Of a stretch of DNA of 44,118 bases, positions 14,252 to 21,728 are shown in pieces; position 1 is the first letter of the stretch; the number at the start of each line of letters is the position of its first letter. This DNA comes from Scatosoma sp045614565. Lineage in GTDB: Bacteria > Bacillota > Clostridia > Christensenellales > Borkfalkiaceae. Location: NCBI GenBank assembly GCA_045614565.1, contig JAZLDG010000051.1, forward strand, positions 1-44,118, given 5' to 3'. The translations under genes were made by a program, and so were the position numbers. Under the pieces are notes generated by a model that did no database searches, was not told the DNA's origin, and was given only the letters and a program-made list of their open reading frames with translations.

Positions 14252-16030
14252 TTATTTTGCGCAGTTTGCTTTAAGGATAGCAAGGTTATCCATAATTTCT
14301 TTGGGCATCTTGTCGCCGAAGTTTTCCGCGTTGTACGTGGTGATTTCTTCTGCTTCTGCCGCCCAACGCTGTTTATCAACTTCCAAAAGCTTGTCGAGCG
14401 TAGCCGCGTCGATGTCGCAGTTTTCGATGTTGATATCCTTTGCGTAAGGAAGGTAACCGATTGCCGTTTCGCGAGCTTCCACTTTGCCGTCGCAACGATC
14501 CAAAATCCAGTCGAGAACGCGCATATTGTCGCCAAATCCGGGCCACATAAAGTTGCCGTTTTCGTCCTGACGGAACCAGTTTACGTTGAAGATCTTGGGT
14601 TGCTTGCTTTCTTCTACCTTCGCACCCATATTGATCCAGTGTTGGAAATATTGATCAACGGAATAGCCCATAAACGGCTTCATTGCCATCGGGTCGTGAC
14701 GAAGTACGCCTACTGCGCCCGTAGCAGCCGCCGTCGTTTCGGACGACATAATCGTACCGACGAACGTACCGTGGTTCCAGTCGCGGGACTGATAAACGAG
14801 CGGGGTCGTGGTTGCTCTTCTGCCGCCGAAGATAATTGCGGAAAGGGGTACGCCTGCTTTGGAATTAAATTCAGGCGAAATGCAAGGGCAGTTTTCCGCG
14901 GGAGCGGTGAAACGGGAGTTGGGATGCGCCGCGTTACGTCCGCAATCGGGCGTCCAAGGCTTACCCGTCCAGTCGATAAGTTCAGCGGGAGCTTCTTTCG
15001 TAAGCTTTTCCCACCAAACGGTGTTGTCTTTGGGATTAAGCGCAACGTTGGTGAAAATCGTACCCTTCTTCGTCGCCGCAAGCGCGTTGGGGTTGGATTT
15101 TTCGTTCGTACCGGGCGCAACGCCGAAGAAACCGTTTTCGGGGTTACAAGCCCAAAGTCTGCCGTCTTCGCCAACGCGAATCCAAGCGATATCGTCGCCT
15201 ACGCATTGTACTTCGTAGCCAGCGTCCACGTACTGCTTGGGGGGGATCAACATTGCAAGGTTGGTCTTACCGCAAGCGGAAGGGAACGCCGCCGCAACGT
15301 ATTTCATTTCCTTATCCTGCGGGCGTTTTACGCCGAGAATAAGCATATGTTCTGCCATCCAGCCTTCTTTCTTACCAAGGTTGGTCGCGATACGGAGCGC
15401 GAAGCACTTTTTACCCAAAAGTACGTTGCCGCCGTATGCGGAGTTTACGGAAATAATCGTGTTGTCTTCGGGGAAGTGCATAATATATCTCTTTTCGGGA
15501 TCTACGTTGCATTTCGCGTGGAAGCCTTTTACGAAATCGCCGTTTTCGCCAAGCTGATCAAGGCACATTTTGCCTACTCTCGTCATAATCATCATATTGA
15601 GTACGACGTAGATAGAGTCGGTGATTTCAATACCGATCTTGGAGAAAGGCGAGCCTACTACGCCCATCGAATAGGGAATAACGTACATTGTTCTGCCCTT
15701 ATACGCACCCTTTGCAATTTCGTTTACCATTGCGTATGCTTCTTTGGGAGCTTTCCATTTTACGATGGAATGGGGAAGCGCGTCCGCTTCGTTTTCACAG
15801 CAAATAAACGTTCTGTCTTCTACACGAGCAACGTCGTCTTCCGCCGTTCTATGGTAGTAGCAATCGGGAAGCAACTCTTGGTTGAGCTTAATGATTTCGC
15901 CCGTAGCGCAAGCTTCTTCTCTCAAAGCGTCGCGTTGTGCGTCGCTACCGTCAATCCATACCACTTTATCAGGCTGTGCAAACGCCTGACAATCTGCAAC
16001 GAATTGAAGCACTTTCTTGTTGTTAGTCAT
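14252..16030 (-). CDS. pckA: Phosphoenolpyruvate carboxykinase (GTP)
   Basis: This enzyme interconverts oxaloacetate plus GTP with phosphoenolpyruvate, CO2 and GDP, at the branch between gluconeogenesis or anaplerosis and the citrate-cycle acids. The 592-residue protein is of the GTP class: it has the P-loop FPSACGKTNLAMLIPP (about 250-265), the metal-binding region QCVGDDIAWIR, and the class-specific MKPFMGY and NWFRQDENG segments. In anaerobes it often runs in the carboxylating direction. The ATG follows AAGGAGATATAAC. A perfect-spacing promoter lies about 105 bases upstream and a stem-loop terminator follows the stop. Its neighbours are unrelated, so it is probably transcribed alone. Confidence 0.97.
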   Translation of the reverse strand: MTNNKKVLQFVADCQAFAQPDKVVWIDGSDAQRDALREEACATGEIIKLNQELLPDCYYHRTAEDDVARVEDRTFICCENEADALPHSIVKWKAPKEAYAMVNEIAKGAYKGRTMYVIPYSMGVVGSPFSKIGIEITDSIYVVLNMMIMTRVGKMCLDQLGENGDFVKGFHAKCNVDPEKRYIMHFPEDNTIISVNSAYGGNVLLGKKCFALRIATNLGKKEGWMAEHMLILGVKRPQDKEMKYVAAAFPSACGKTNLAMLIPPKQYVDAGYEVQCVGDDIAWIRVGEDGRLWACNPENGFFGVAPGTNEKSNPNALAATKKGTIFTNVALNPKDNTVWWEKLTKEAPAELIDWTGKPWTPDCGRNAAHPNSRFTAPAENCPCISPEFNSKAGVPLSAIIFGGRRATTTPLVYQSRDWNHGTFVGTIMSSETTAAATGAVGVLRHDPMAMKPFMGYSVDQYFQHWINMGAKVEESKQPKIFNVNWFRQDENGNFMWPGFGDNMRVLDWILDRCDGKVEARETAIGYLPYAKDINIENCDIDAATLDKLLEVDKQRWAAEAEEITTYNAENFGDKMPKEIMDNLAILKANCAK

Positions 16031-16133
16031 TGTTATATCTCCTTCAAATGATATTTTTTTCTATCGTTATTTTCGGCGAACGAAAGAATTTTATGCTCTT
16101 TTTTTATCAATTTTCCTTTCTCCACCGATTATC

Positions 16134-16162
16134 ATTATAACATAAAAAAAATAAATTGTAAA
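16134..16162 (-). promoter_or_regulatory. Promoter of pckA
   Basis: On the minus strand TTTACA (16157-16162), 17 bases, TATAAT (16134-16139). The leader is close to 100 bases. I see no riboswitch or strong hairpin in it. Confidence 0.75.
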
Positions 16163-16199
16163 CAGTTTTGCGATACATTTTTCGCATAATGGTAAAATT

Positions 16200-16505
16200 T
16201 TGAAAATTGCACACAATGTTTCTACGATGCTTACCAAATACACGGACAACAAGCTCGCCGAAGAGCTTGACCTTATCGTTTTACTACGCGAACAAAACGG
16301 CTTCCCTACGGGAACGCTCGGAATGCTCACCAAATCGTATACGCGGGGCGATTTACCCCTTTACGGCGAGTTCGCTTGCGCGGACGGCACGCGCCAAGAA
16401 AAAGCGATCGCTTTGGACGCGTTCCGCGTTTTGAACGTGGAAAATAAAGTTGACCGTTCTATCGTCGTGCGCTATATGCAAGAAAAGCGAAAAGCGGCTT
16501 TGTGA
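16200..16505 (+). CDS. Hypothetical protein of about 100 residues
   Basis: I do not recognise this protein. It is soluble, with a helical N-terminal half (KLAEELDLIVLLREQNG), a GTLGMLTKSYTRGDLPLYGEF segment (about 38-58) and a basic C-terminal helix RYMQEKRKAAL. Codon use matches the neighbours and the stop codon lies in the loop of a terminator, which supports a real gene. The start is uncertain: the frame can begin with TTG at 16200 or ATG at 16227 (MLTKYTDN), and neither has a clear ribosome binding site. It stands alone between the divergent pckA promoter and the convergent glycosyltransferase. Confidence 0.6.
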   Translation: MKIAHNVSTMLTKYTDNKLAEELDLIVLLREQNGFPTGTLGMLTKSYTRGDLPLYGEFACADGTRQEKAIALDAFRVLNVENKVDRSIVVRYMQEKRKAAL

Positions 16506-16515
16506 GCCGCTTTTC
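16489..16515. terminator. Bidirectional terminator with a stop codon in its loop
   Basis: The arms 16489-16499 and 16505-16515 (GAAAAGCGGCT with AGCCGCTTTTC) enclose a five-base loop. The TGA of the plus-strand gene spans the loop and the second arm. The minus-strand glycosyltransferase ends at 16516, so the stem serves both. It is nearly the same sequence as the terminator at 4904-4929. Confidence 0.8.
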
Positions 16516-18075
16516 CTACCGAGTTTTACGCGGTGCGGGCAGGTTTGCCACCAAAAGCACCACAGGCGTCAACGCGCAACAGCCGACGAGAAAAATCGTA
16601 GGCAGGAGCGAGAAATACGTGCAATAGGTCAACACGCCGATCACGAGCGCGAAAATCAAAGAATCGTACGAGCCCACTAAGGCGTCTTTGACGGTGATTT
16701 TGCGTTCTTCCTTGGGCGTTACGATAAATTTCGCCTTTTTGCCGAACAACGCGCACACGACGGTTGCGATCATCATCGGCACGAGCGACGCATACACTAC
16801 GAAGTTGAGCGCGGCGTAGCCGATTAAGCGCAAGACGTTTTCTTTTTTACCGTGCACGAAAAAATCGGGAATGAGCGGCGAGATTAAAAACAAGACCATA
16901 AGCGCAACGAGCGCAATCGAGTATCCGCCCACGTCGAAGCCCAAAGCGCCGATCAAAATGGTATTGAGAATAATCAAAATGGACAGCATCGGGATAATGG
17001 GCAGGTTGTAATGCGAAAGCTTAATATCCAGCTTTTCGTACCAGCTCATTTTGGAATTCGTGATACTTTGTCCGTATTTTTTCATAAACTCTACATTGCC
17101 TTGTACCCATTTCGCCTGTCTTTTTTTCAAGCAAAGATAATTGATCGGGAATTCTTCCTTGCATAAAATATCGGGCGCGTACAACACGCGGTAACCGCTG
17201 TTTTTCACGTCGATAGCAAAGGAAATGTCTTCCGCTACAACCTTGGGAAAGCCGTTCGTGGCTTCGTAGCATTTACGGCTGATCGCCATACCGTGTCCGA
17301 TCAGGGCGTTACTGCCGTAAAAGTTTTTCATTACCTGACAAATCTTGCCGTTGCTCCGCACCGAAAAGCCCATAAGGCTTTGGAACATATTTCTGCCGTT
17401 CGTCGCTTCGTGCGCCGCTTGCACGACGCCCACTTCGTCCGAATACGCGTAATATTTGAGCATTTTACGGATATAATCGGCGGGAATACGCTCGTCGCTA
17501 TCCAAAACGACGAAATAATCGTAATCCTTTCTGCCTTGCAAATAGTTGTTCAAATTCCCCGCCTTAAACCCTTCTCGGTTTTCACGACGGACGACTTCCA
17601 CGCCCGTTTTTTGCGAAAACGCGTCGATTTCCAAGCGGTATTCGTCTTTGGTACTGTCGTCTAATATGATCGTCTTGAAACGGTCGTAGTCCTGCTTCAT
17701 ACATTCTTCCAACGCTTCGGCGTTGAAATCGTTATAAGTGCAATACAGCAACAGTACTTTGGGATTTTTACCGTCCGCGGACAGCTTCGTTATATCGGGA
17801 TTAGAGTTTACGATTTTGTCGTACCGCTTCATAATCTTTTTCTTTTTGCATAAGAATATAAACGAGAACAAAAAGTCCTTGACGCTACCCAGCCACATAT
17901 ACGCGAGCATACCCGCGTTTGCGATGAGTAACGCCGCTACCGTGACTGATTGAACGGTAAATCCCTTTGCATCAAACAAATCGTAGAGAATAAAACCGCA
18001 AGCCGTCAAAAGCGTAGCCGCGCATATCCCCCACGCGCATAAAATGGTGATATACACCGTAGGTTTCTTTTTCAT
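16516..18075 (-). CDS. Membrane glycosyltransferase, GT2 family
   Basis: This 519-residue inner-membrane protein has two N-terminal transmembrane segments, a cytoplasmic GT-A domain and four or five C-terminal transmembrane segments. The order of cellulose/hyaluronan-synthase-like GT2 enzymes is visible: TIILDDST (about 133-140), VVLDSDERI (DxD-type, about 190-198), VAEDISFA (catalytic base) and a QxxRW-like motif that reads RQAKWVQG, with Lys for Arg. Such enzymes polymerise or transfer sugars from a nucleotide sugar across the membrane; the product cannot be predicted here. The ATG follows AAGGGGA. No partner exopolysaccharide genes adjoin it, so it may act alone. Confidence 0.85.
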   Translation of the reverse strand: MKKKPTVYITILCAWGICAATLLTACGFILYDLFDAKGFTVQSVTVAALLIANAGMLAYMWLGSVKDFLFSFIFLCKKKKIMKRYDKIVNSNPDITKLSADGKNPKVLLLYCTYNDFNAEALEECMKQDYDRFKTIILDDSTKDEYRLEIDAFSQKTGVEVVRRENREGFKAGNLNNYLQGRKDYDYFVVLDSDERIPADYIRKMLKYYAYSDEVGVVQAAHEATNGRNMFQSLMGFSVRSNGKICQVMKNFYGSNALIGHGMAISRKCYEATNGFPKVVAEDISFAIDVKNSGYRVLYAPDILCKEEFPINYLCLKKRQAKWVQGNVEFMKKYGQSITNSKMSWYEKLDIKLSHYNLPIIPMLSILIILNTILIGALGFDVGGYSIALVALMVLFLISPLIPDFFVHGKKENVLRLIGYAALNFVVYASLVPMMIATVVCALFGKKAKFIVTPKEERKITVKDALVGSYDSLIFALVIGVLTYCTYFSLLPTIFLVGCCALTPVVLLVANLPAPRKTR

Positions 18076-18166
18076 TCAGATAAAATCCCCTTTTTGAGTA
18101 TTTCATCTTTTTCCCCTTATCCGTATATTTAACAACGCTTTTTTCGTTTTTACTCACCTTTCGTGC

Positions 18167-18195
18167 TTGACAAATCCTGCCAGATATATTATACT
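18167..18195 (+). promoter_or_regulatory. Promoter of the proBAC operon
   Basis: TTGACA (18167-18172), 17 bases, TATACT (18190-18195). The predicted leader is about 53 bases. Confidence 0.75.
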
Positions 18196-18223
18196 ATTGT
18201 TATCGAAAAAATCTTTTATACTG

Positions 18224-18238
18224 CCTGATATAATCAGG
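18224..18238 (+). promoter_or_regulatory. 15-bp palindrome in the proB leader
   Basis: CCTGAT-ATA-ATCAGG is a perfect dyad directly before the AAAGGAA ribosome binding site of proB. It also contains a second TATAAT. It could be a protein operator or a small leader hairpin; the sequence alone does not decide between them. Confidence 0.5.
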
Positions 18239-18254
18239 GAAAGGAATTACGCAT

Positions 18255-19028
18255 ATGAGAATGGTCGTCAAAGTGGGTACTTCTACACTCGCGCACGCCA
18301 CGGGAAAACTGAATATTAAGCGCACGAGCGAGCTTTGTCGGGTGTTGAGCGATTTGAAAAATGCGGGGCACGAAGTAATTTTGGTTTCGTCGGGAGCAAT
18401 CGGTATGGGCGTGGGTAAACTCGCGCTTTCCAAAAAGCCTACCGACATTCCCACCAAACAAGCCGCCGCTGCCGTTGGACAATGCGAATTGATGTATACC
18501 TACGACCGACTTTTTACCGAATTTAACCACACCGTCGCGCAAATTCTTTTGACCGGCTCGGACTTCTCGGCAAACGATCGGCACGAAAATTTTAATAATA
18601 CGCTCGAAAGGCTGTTAGAGCTTGGCGTTTTGCCGATTATCAACGAAAACGACACTATCGCGACCGAAGAAATCAAGGTCGGCGACAACGATACACTTTC
18701 CGCGCTCGTCGCCGTGAGCGTGAAAGCGGAGCTTTTGATTATCCTTTCGGACGTGGACGGCTTGTACTCGGCTGACCCGCATAAAAATGCGGATGCAAAG
18801 CTCATTCAACGCGTACACGGTATAGGCAAAGAGATTATCGCGCTTGCGGGCGGCGAAGGCTCGGCGTTGGGTACGGGGGGTATGAAAACCAAGCTCAAAG
18901 CCGCGCAGCTTTGCGAAAACGCGGGTTGCGATATGGTGATTGCGAACGGCGAAACGCCCGCGCTTTTGTACGATATCGTAGACGGCAAAGCGGGGAATTA
19001 CACGCGGTTTTTCGCGGTGGAGAAATAA
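18255..19028 (+). CDS. proB: Glutamate 5-kinase
   Basis: ProB phosphorylates glutamate to gamma-glutamyl phosphate, the first and usually feedback-inhibited step of proline synthesis. The 257-residue amino-acid kinase domain has VVKVGTSTL (4-12), LVSSGAIGMG (about 44-53), INENDTIA (about 136-143), VGDNDTLSALVA (about 149-160), SDVDGLY and GTGGMKTKL. The C-terminal PUA domain found in the E. coli enzyme is absent, as in several other lineages. The ATG is taken at 18255, 10 bases after AAAGGAA. The gene is followed after one base by proA. Confidence 0.96.
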   Translation: MRMVVKVGTSTLAHATGKLNIKRTSELCRVLSDLKNAGHEVILVSSGAIGMGVGKLALSKKPTDIPTKQAAAAVGQCELMYTYDRLFTEFNHTVAQILLTGSDFSANDRHENFNNTLERLLELGVLPIINENDTIATEEIKVGDNDTLSALVAVSVKAELLIILSDVDGLYSADPHKNADAKLIQRVHGIGKEIIALAGGEGSALGTGGMKTKLKAAQLCENAGCDMVIANGETPALLYDIVDGKAGNYTRFFAVEK

Positions 19029-19029
19029 T

Positions 19030-20265
19030 ATGAAAACGACGCGGGAAATTTTAATCGCCGCAAAAGCGGCGGCACGGAATGCGGCAAGCCTGACGGAAAG
19101 CGTCAAAAACGCCGCTTTAATGAAAATGGCGGACGCCTTGGAACAAAACGCGGACGAGATTTTGCAAGCCAACGCCGTGGATATCCAAAACGCCACGGGC
19201 GTACTTCCTACCGTTATGCTCGATCGGCTGCGGCTGGATAAAAAACGGATTGCGGGTATGGCGCAGGGCGTGCGCGAAGTCGCGCTTTTGCCCGATCCCG
19301 TCGGCGTGAAGTTGGAAGAAAACCGCTTGAAAAACGGGCTTTTGGTGACGAAAACGCGCGTACCGCTCGGCGTGGTCGGAATTATCTACGAAAGCCGTCC
19401 GAACGTGACTTCGGACGCGGCGGCACTTTGCTTTAAGAGCGGAAACGTTTGTATTCTTCGCGGCGGCAAGGACGCGTATTTATCGTCGGCGGCGATCGTA
19501 AAGGTACTTCGTAAAACCTTGCAGGATTTGCAAATCGACGAGAATTTTATCAATATCGTCGACGACGTTTCCCGTCAAAGCGCGAATGAAATGATGACGG
19601 CGGTGGGTTATATCGACGCGTTGATCCCCCGCGGCGGCGCGGGCTTGATCCGTTCTTGCGTAGAGAACGCAAAAGTGCCGTGTATTCAAACGGGTACGGG
19701 AATTTGTCATATTTACGTGGACGAACAAGCGGATTTTGCCAAAGCTTTGGCGATTATCGACAACGCGAAAACTTCCCGCCCGTCCGTTTGCAACGCTGCG
19801 GAAGTTTGTCTTGTACACGAAAAGATTGCGGCGGCGTTTTTGCCCCTTTTGCAAGAACGCTTACAAGACCGCGTGGAGCTTCGCACGGACGAAAAAGCGT
19901 TCGCGATTATCGGCGGCGTAAAAGCGGGCGCGGACGATTTCGACACCGAATTTTTGGATTATATTCTTGCCGTAAAGGTCGTTGACGGCGTAGACGAAGC
20001 CATTTCGCATATCGCGGAACACTCTACGGGACATAGCGATTGCATCGTCACGGAAAACGCGCTCGCGGCGGAAAGCTTCGCTTTGCGCGTGGATAGTGCG
20101 GCGGTGTATATCAACGCTTCCACACGGTTTACCGACGGCGGAGAATTTGGTAAAGGCTGTGAAATCGGCATTTCCACACAAAAATTACATGCGCGCGGTC
20201 CTATGGGATTAGACGAGCTTTGCTCGTATAAATATATCGTCAAAGGCGACGGACAAACGCGGTAA
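19030..20265 (+). CDS. proA: Glutamate-5-semialdehyde dehydrogenase (gamma-glutamyl phosphate reductase)
   Basis: ProA reduces gamma-glutamyl phosphate with NADPH to glutamate semialdehyde, which cyclises to pyrroline-5-carboxylate. The 411-residue protein has the aldehyde dehydrogenase fold: PLGVVGIIYESRPNVT (about 115-130), LRGGKDA, IPRGGAGLI (about 200) and the catalytic cysteine in SVCNAAEVC (about 248-256). The C-terminus contains the family signature RGPMGLDEL. It starts one base after the proB stop with a GTGGAG ribosome binding site inside proB. It shares an operon with proB and proC. Confidence 0.97.
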   Translation: MKTTREILIAAKAAARNAASLTESVKNAALMKMADALEQNADEILQANAVDIQNATGVLPTVMLDRLRLDKKRIAGMAQGVREVALLPDPVGVKLEENRLKNGLLVTKTRVPLGVVGIIYESRPNVTSDAAALCFKSGNVCILRGGKDAYLSSAAIVKVLRKTLQDLQIDENFINIVDDVSRQSANEMMTAVGYIDALIPRGGAGLIRSCVENAKVPCIQTGTGICHIYVDEQADFAKALAIIDNAKTSRPSVCNAAEVCLVHEKIAAAFLPLLQERLQDRVELRTDEKAFAIIGGVKAGADDFDTEFLDYILAVKVVDGVDEAISHIAEHSTGHSDCIVTENALAAESFALRVDSAAVYINASTRFTDGGEFGKGCEIGISTQKLHARGPMGLDELCSYKYIVKGDGQTR

Positions 20266-20296
20266 TTATATAGACCAACGAAAAAGGAGAAAATTT

Positions 20297-21094
20297 ATGA
20301 GCTACACACTTGGTTTTATCGGTTGCGGTAATATGGGCGGCGCACTCGTGCGCGCGGCGGTAAAAGCGGTCGGCGGGAACGAAATCGCGATTTGCGATTA
20401 CGACAAGAAAAAAATGCAAACGCTCGCAAGCGATTGCGGCGTTTGGGCGGTGGATATTCAAGAAATTGCAAACACTTGCCGTTTCGTCGTACTCGGCGTG
20501 AAACCGCAAAATATCAAGGAAACCTTGGAAAGCGTGGCGGGCACGCTCAAAACGCGAAAGGACGTGATCGTCATCACGATGGCGGCGGGCGTTTCGATTG
20601 CCGCGATCCGCGCGTTAATCGGCGCGGACTTGCCCGTAATTCGGATTATGCCCAACACCCCCGCACTTTTGGGCGAAGGTATGATTTTGTACACGAGCGC
20701 GGGCGTGAATTTGATAGTGGAAAACGAATTTTTGGATTGCTTCGCGAAAGCGGGCAAATTCGATAAGCTCCCCGAAGACAAAATAGACGCAGCGAGCGCG
20801 CTTTCGGGTTGCGGACCTGCGTACGCGTACGCGTTTGCGGAAGCGTTGGCGGACGGCGCGGTGGAATGTGGCGTACCCCGCGACAAAGCGGCTTTGTACG
20901 CGGCGCAAACGTTGCTCGGCGCGGCAAAAATGTTGCTCGAATACGGACACCCCGCCGACTTGAAAGACGCGGTTTGCTCCCCCGGCGGCACGACGATCGC
21001 AGGAATGCACGCCTTGGAAAAAGGCGGCTTGCGCGCAGCGGCAATGGACGCGGTAACCGCGGCGTACGAACGAACGTTAGAACTTAAAAAATAA
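20297..21094 (+). CDS. proC: Pyrroline-5-carboxylate reductase
   Basis: ProC reduces pyrroline-5-carboxylate to proline with NAD(P)H. The 265-residue protein has the Rossmann motif FIGCGNMGGAL (6-16), VLGVKPQN, the MPNTPALLGEGM segment (about 117-128), the ALSGCGPAYAYAFAEALADG signature (about 161-180) and SPGGTTIAGMHALE near the C-terminus. The ATG follows AAAGGAG. It is the last gene of proBAC, so the whole path from glutamate to proline is encoded in one transcript. Confidence 0.97.
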   Translation: MSYTLGFIGCGNMGGALVRAAVKAVGGNEIAICDYDKKKMQTLASDCGVWAVDIQEIANTCRFVVLGVKPQNIKETLESVAGTLKTRKDVIVITMAAGVSIAAIRALIGADLPVIRIMPNTPALLGEGMILYTSAGVNLIVENEFLDCFAKAGKFDKLPEDKIDAASALSGCGPAYAYAFAEALADGAVECGVPRDKAALYAAQTLLGAAKMLLEYGHPADLKDAVCSPGGTTIAGMHALEKGGLRAAAMDAVTAAYERTLELKK

Positions 21095-21106
21095 CGATTT
21101 AGATAT

Positions 21107-21145
21107 TCCCGCCCTTGCGAACATTCGCAAGGGCGGGATTTTTTT
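21107..21145 (+). terminator. Rho-independent terminator of proBAC
   Basis: The arms 21107-21121 and 21124-21138 form a GC-rich stem of up to 15 pairs, followed by seven T (21139-21145). The tail overlaps the stop of the convergent small gene at 21144. Confidence 0.92.
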
Positions 21146-21347
21146 AGTCTATTTTAATATTTAATCTTTGGCAAAGGATTTCCCAGTCCTTTGCCTTTTC
21201 TCTCTCTAATTGCTCCGTCAATTCTCGCCCTTTTGCTTCTTCTTCTAATTTCGCTTGCCGTTTCGCTTCCTTTTCAGCCCGCTTTCTCTTAAAGTCTTCC
21301 TTTAAGCTCCATTTCGCATTTTTCTTTTCTTTGTTTTTTAATTCCAT
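21144..21347 (-). CDS. Small highly charged coiled-coil-like protein
   Basis: I do not recognise this 67-residue protein. It is almost entirely Lys, Glu, Arg and Ala (MELKNKEKKNAKW, then FKRKRAEKEAKRQAKLEEEAK), typical of a single long charged helix or coiled coil, and ends DWEILCQRLNIKID. The start at 21347 is preferred because AAAGGAG lies about 13 bases upstream. The frame is open to an ATG at 21428, but those extra 27 codons have no ribosome binding site and the first ones lie in one arm of the inverted-repeat element at 21408-21557. Whether it is expressed is uncertain. Confidence 0.5.
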   Translation of the reverse strand: MELKNKEKKNAKWSLKEDFKRKRAEKEAKRQAKLEEEAKGRELTEQLEREKAKDWEILCQRLNIKID

Positions 21348-21407
21348 ATAAAAATGTCGCTCCTTTTGCAGGAACGACACCGTAGAATACTCGTTCCGCA
21401 TAGTCAC

Positions 21408-21557
21408 CACACTATTTTCAAAAATCATTTGTTGAGAACGATTTTATAGCGAAACTCATATTGCTACCAATATGAAGCATCGTTCTCAATAGGGCATAAT
21501 ATGCCCCTATACAGGTGTAAAAAATAACCAGCTTGATTTTTGAAAATAAATGTGGTA
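21408..21557. repeat. Nested inverted-repeat element of about 150 bp
   Basis: The outer arms share a perfect 15-mer, TATTTTCAAAAATCA (left, ending at 21428) with its complement on the right (from about 21534), and looser similarity beyond it (CCACA/TGTGG). Inside lie an 11-bp pair TTGAGAACGAT (21432-21442) / ATCGTTCTCAA (21479-21489), a 7-bp hairpin CATATTG-CTAC-CAATATG (21457-21474), and GGGCAT-AAT-ATGCCC (21492-21506). No coding sequence is convincing. It looks like a small non-autonomous palindromic element or a structured RNA. Together with 21558-21650, which shows nothing I can name, it fills the gap before the ATPase unit. Confidence 0.5.
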
Positions 21558-21651
21558 TGATTATTTTAGCATTTTTCTTATGCTATGTCAATAAAAAAAG
21601 ACTATTTTTTGAAATACGCTTGTTTGATACGACGACAATATGGAAAAACCC

Positions 21652-21676
21652 GCCGTTTCGCTTGAAGCGAAACGGC
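21652..21676 (-). terminator. Terminator, apparently the original end of the alaS transcript
   Basis: The arms 21652-21663 and 21665-21676 (GCCGTTTCGCTT and complement) form a 12-bp stem; on the minus strand it is followed by GGGTTTTT. On the plus strand a six-T run (21683-21688) also follows. It now ends the ATPase gene, but adjoins a copy of the 3' end of the gene at 23133, which suggests it ended that gene before the ATPase unit arrived. Confidence 0.75.
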
Positions 21677-21682
21677 AGGCAA

Positions 21683-21724
21683 TTTTTTATAGTTTTATTC
21701 CGAAAAAGTCGGATTTTCCGCTCG
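21683..21724. repeat. Left 42-bp direct repeat
   Basis: These 42 bases match 23129-23170 with one mismatch (A at 21713, G at 23159). The right copy is the last 13 codons, counting the stop, of the gene at 23133-23507 plus its stop-proximal T-run. This left copy is a detached duplicate between the ATPase gene's stop and the terminator. Confidence 0.9.
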
Positions 21725-21728
21725 TAGG

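Noticed and set aside
14166..14447. A small plus-strand gene behind the orphan XRE-controlled promoter
   Set aside because: The frame starts with TTG without a ribosome binding site and runs through the pckA terminator into pckA antisense sequence.
14600..16051. A 483-codon open frame on the plus strand opposite pckA
   Set aside because: Composition is antisense-like and it lies entirely within the well-supported pckA gene.
18202..18254. A T-box or other riboswitch in the proBAC leader
   Set aside because: The leader is only about 53 bases and has no T-box sequence or terminator.
21533..21727. A 64-codon plus-strand frame starting MIFEN
   Set aside because: It begins with TTG inside a repeat arm, runs through the terminator stem at 21652-21676 and the 42-bp repeat, and has no ribosome binding site.
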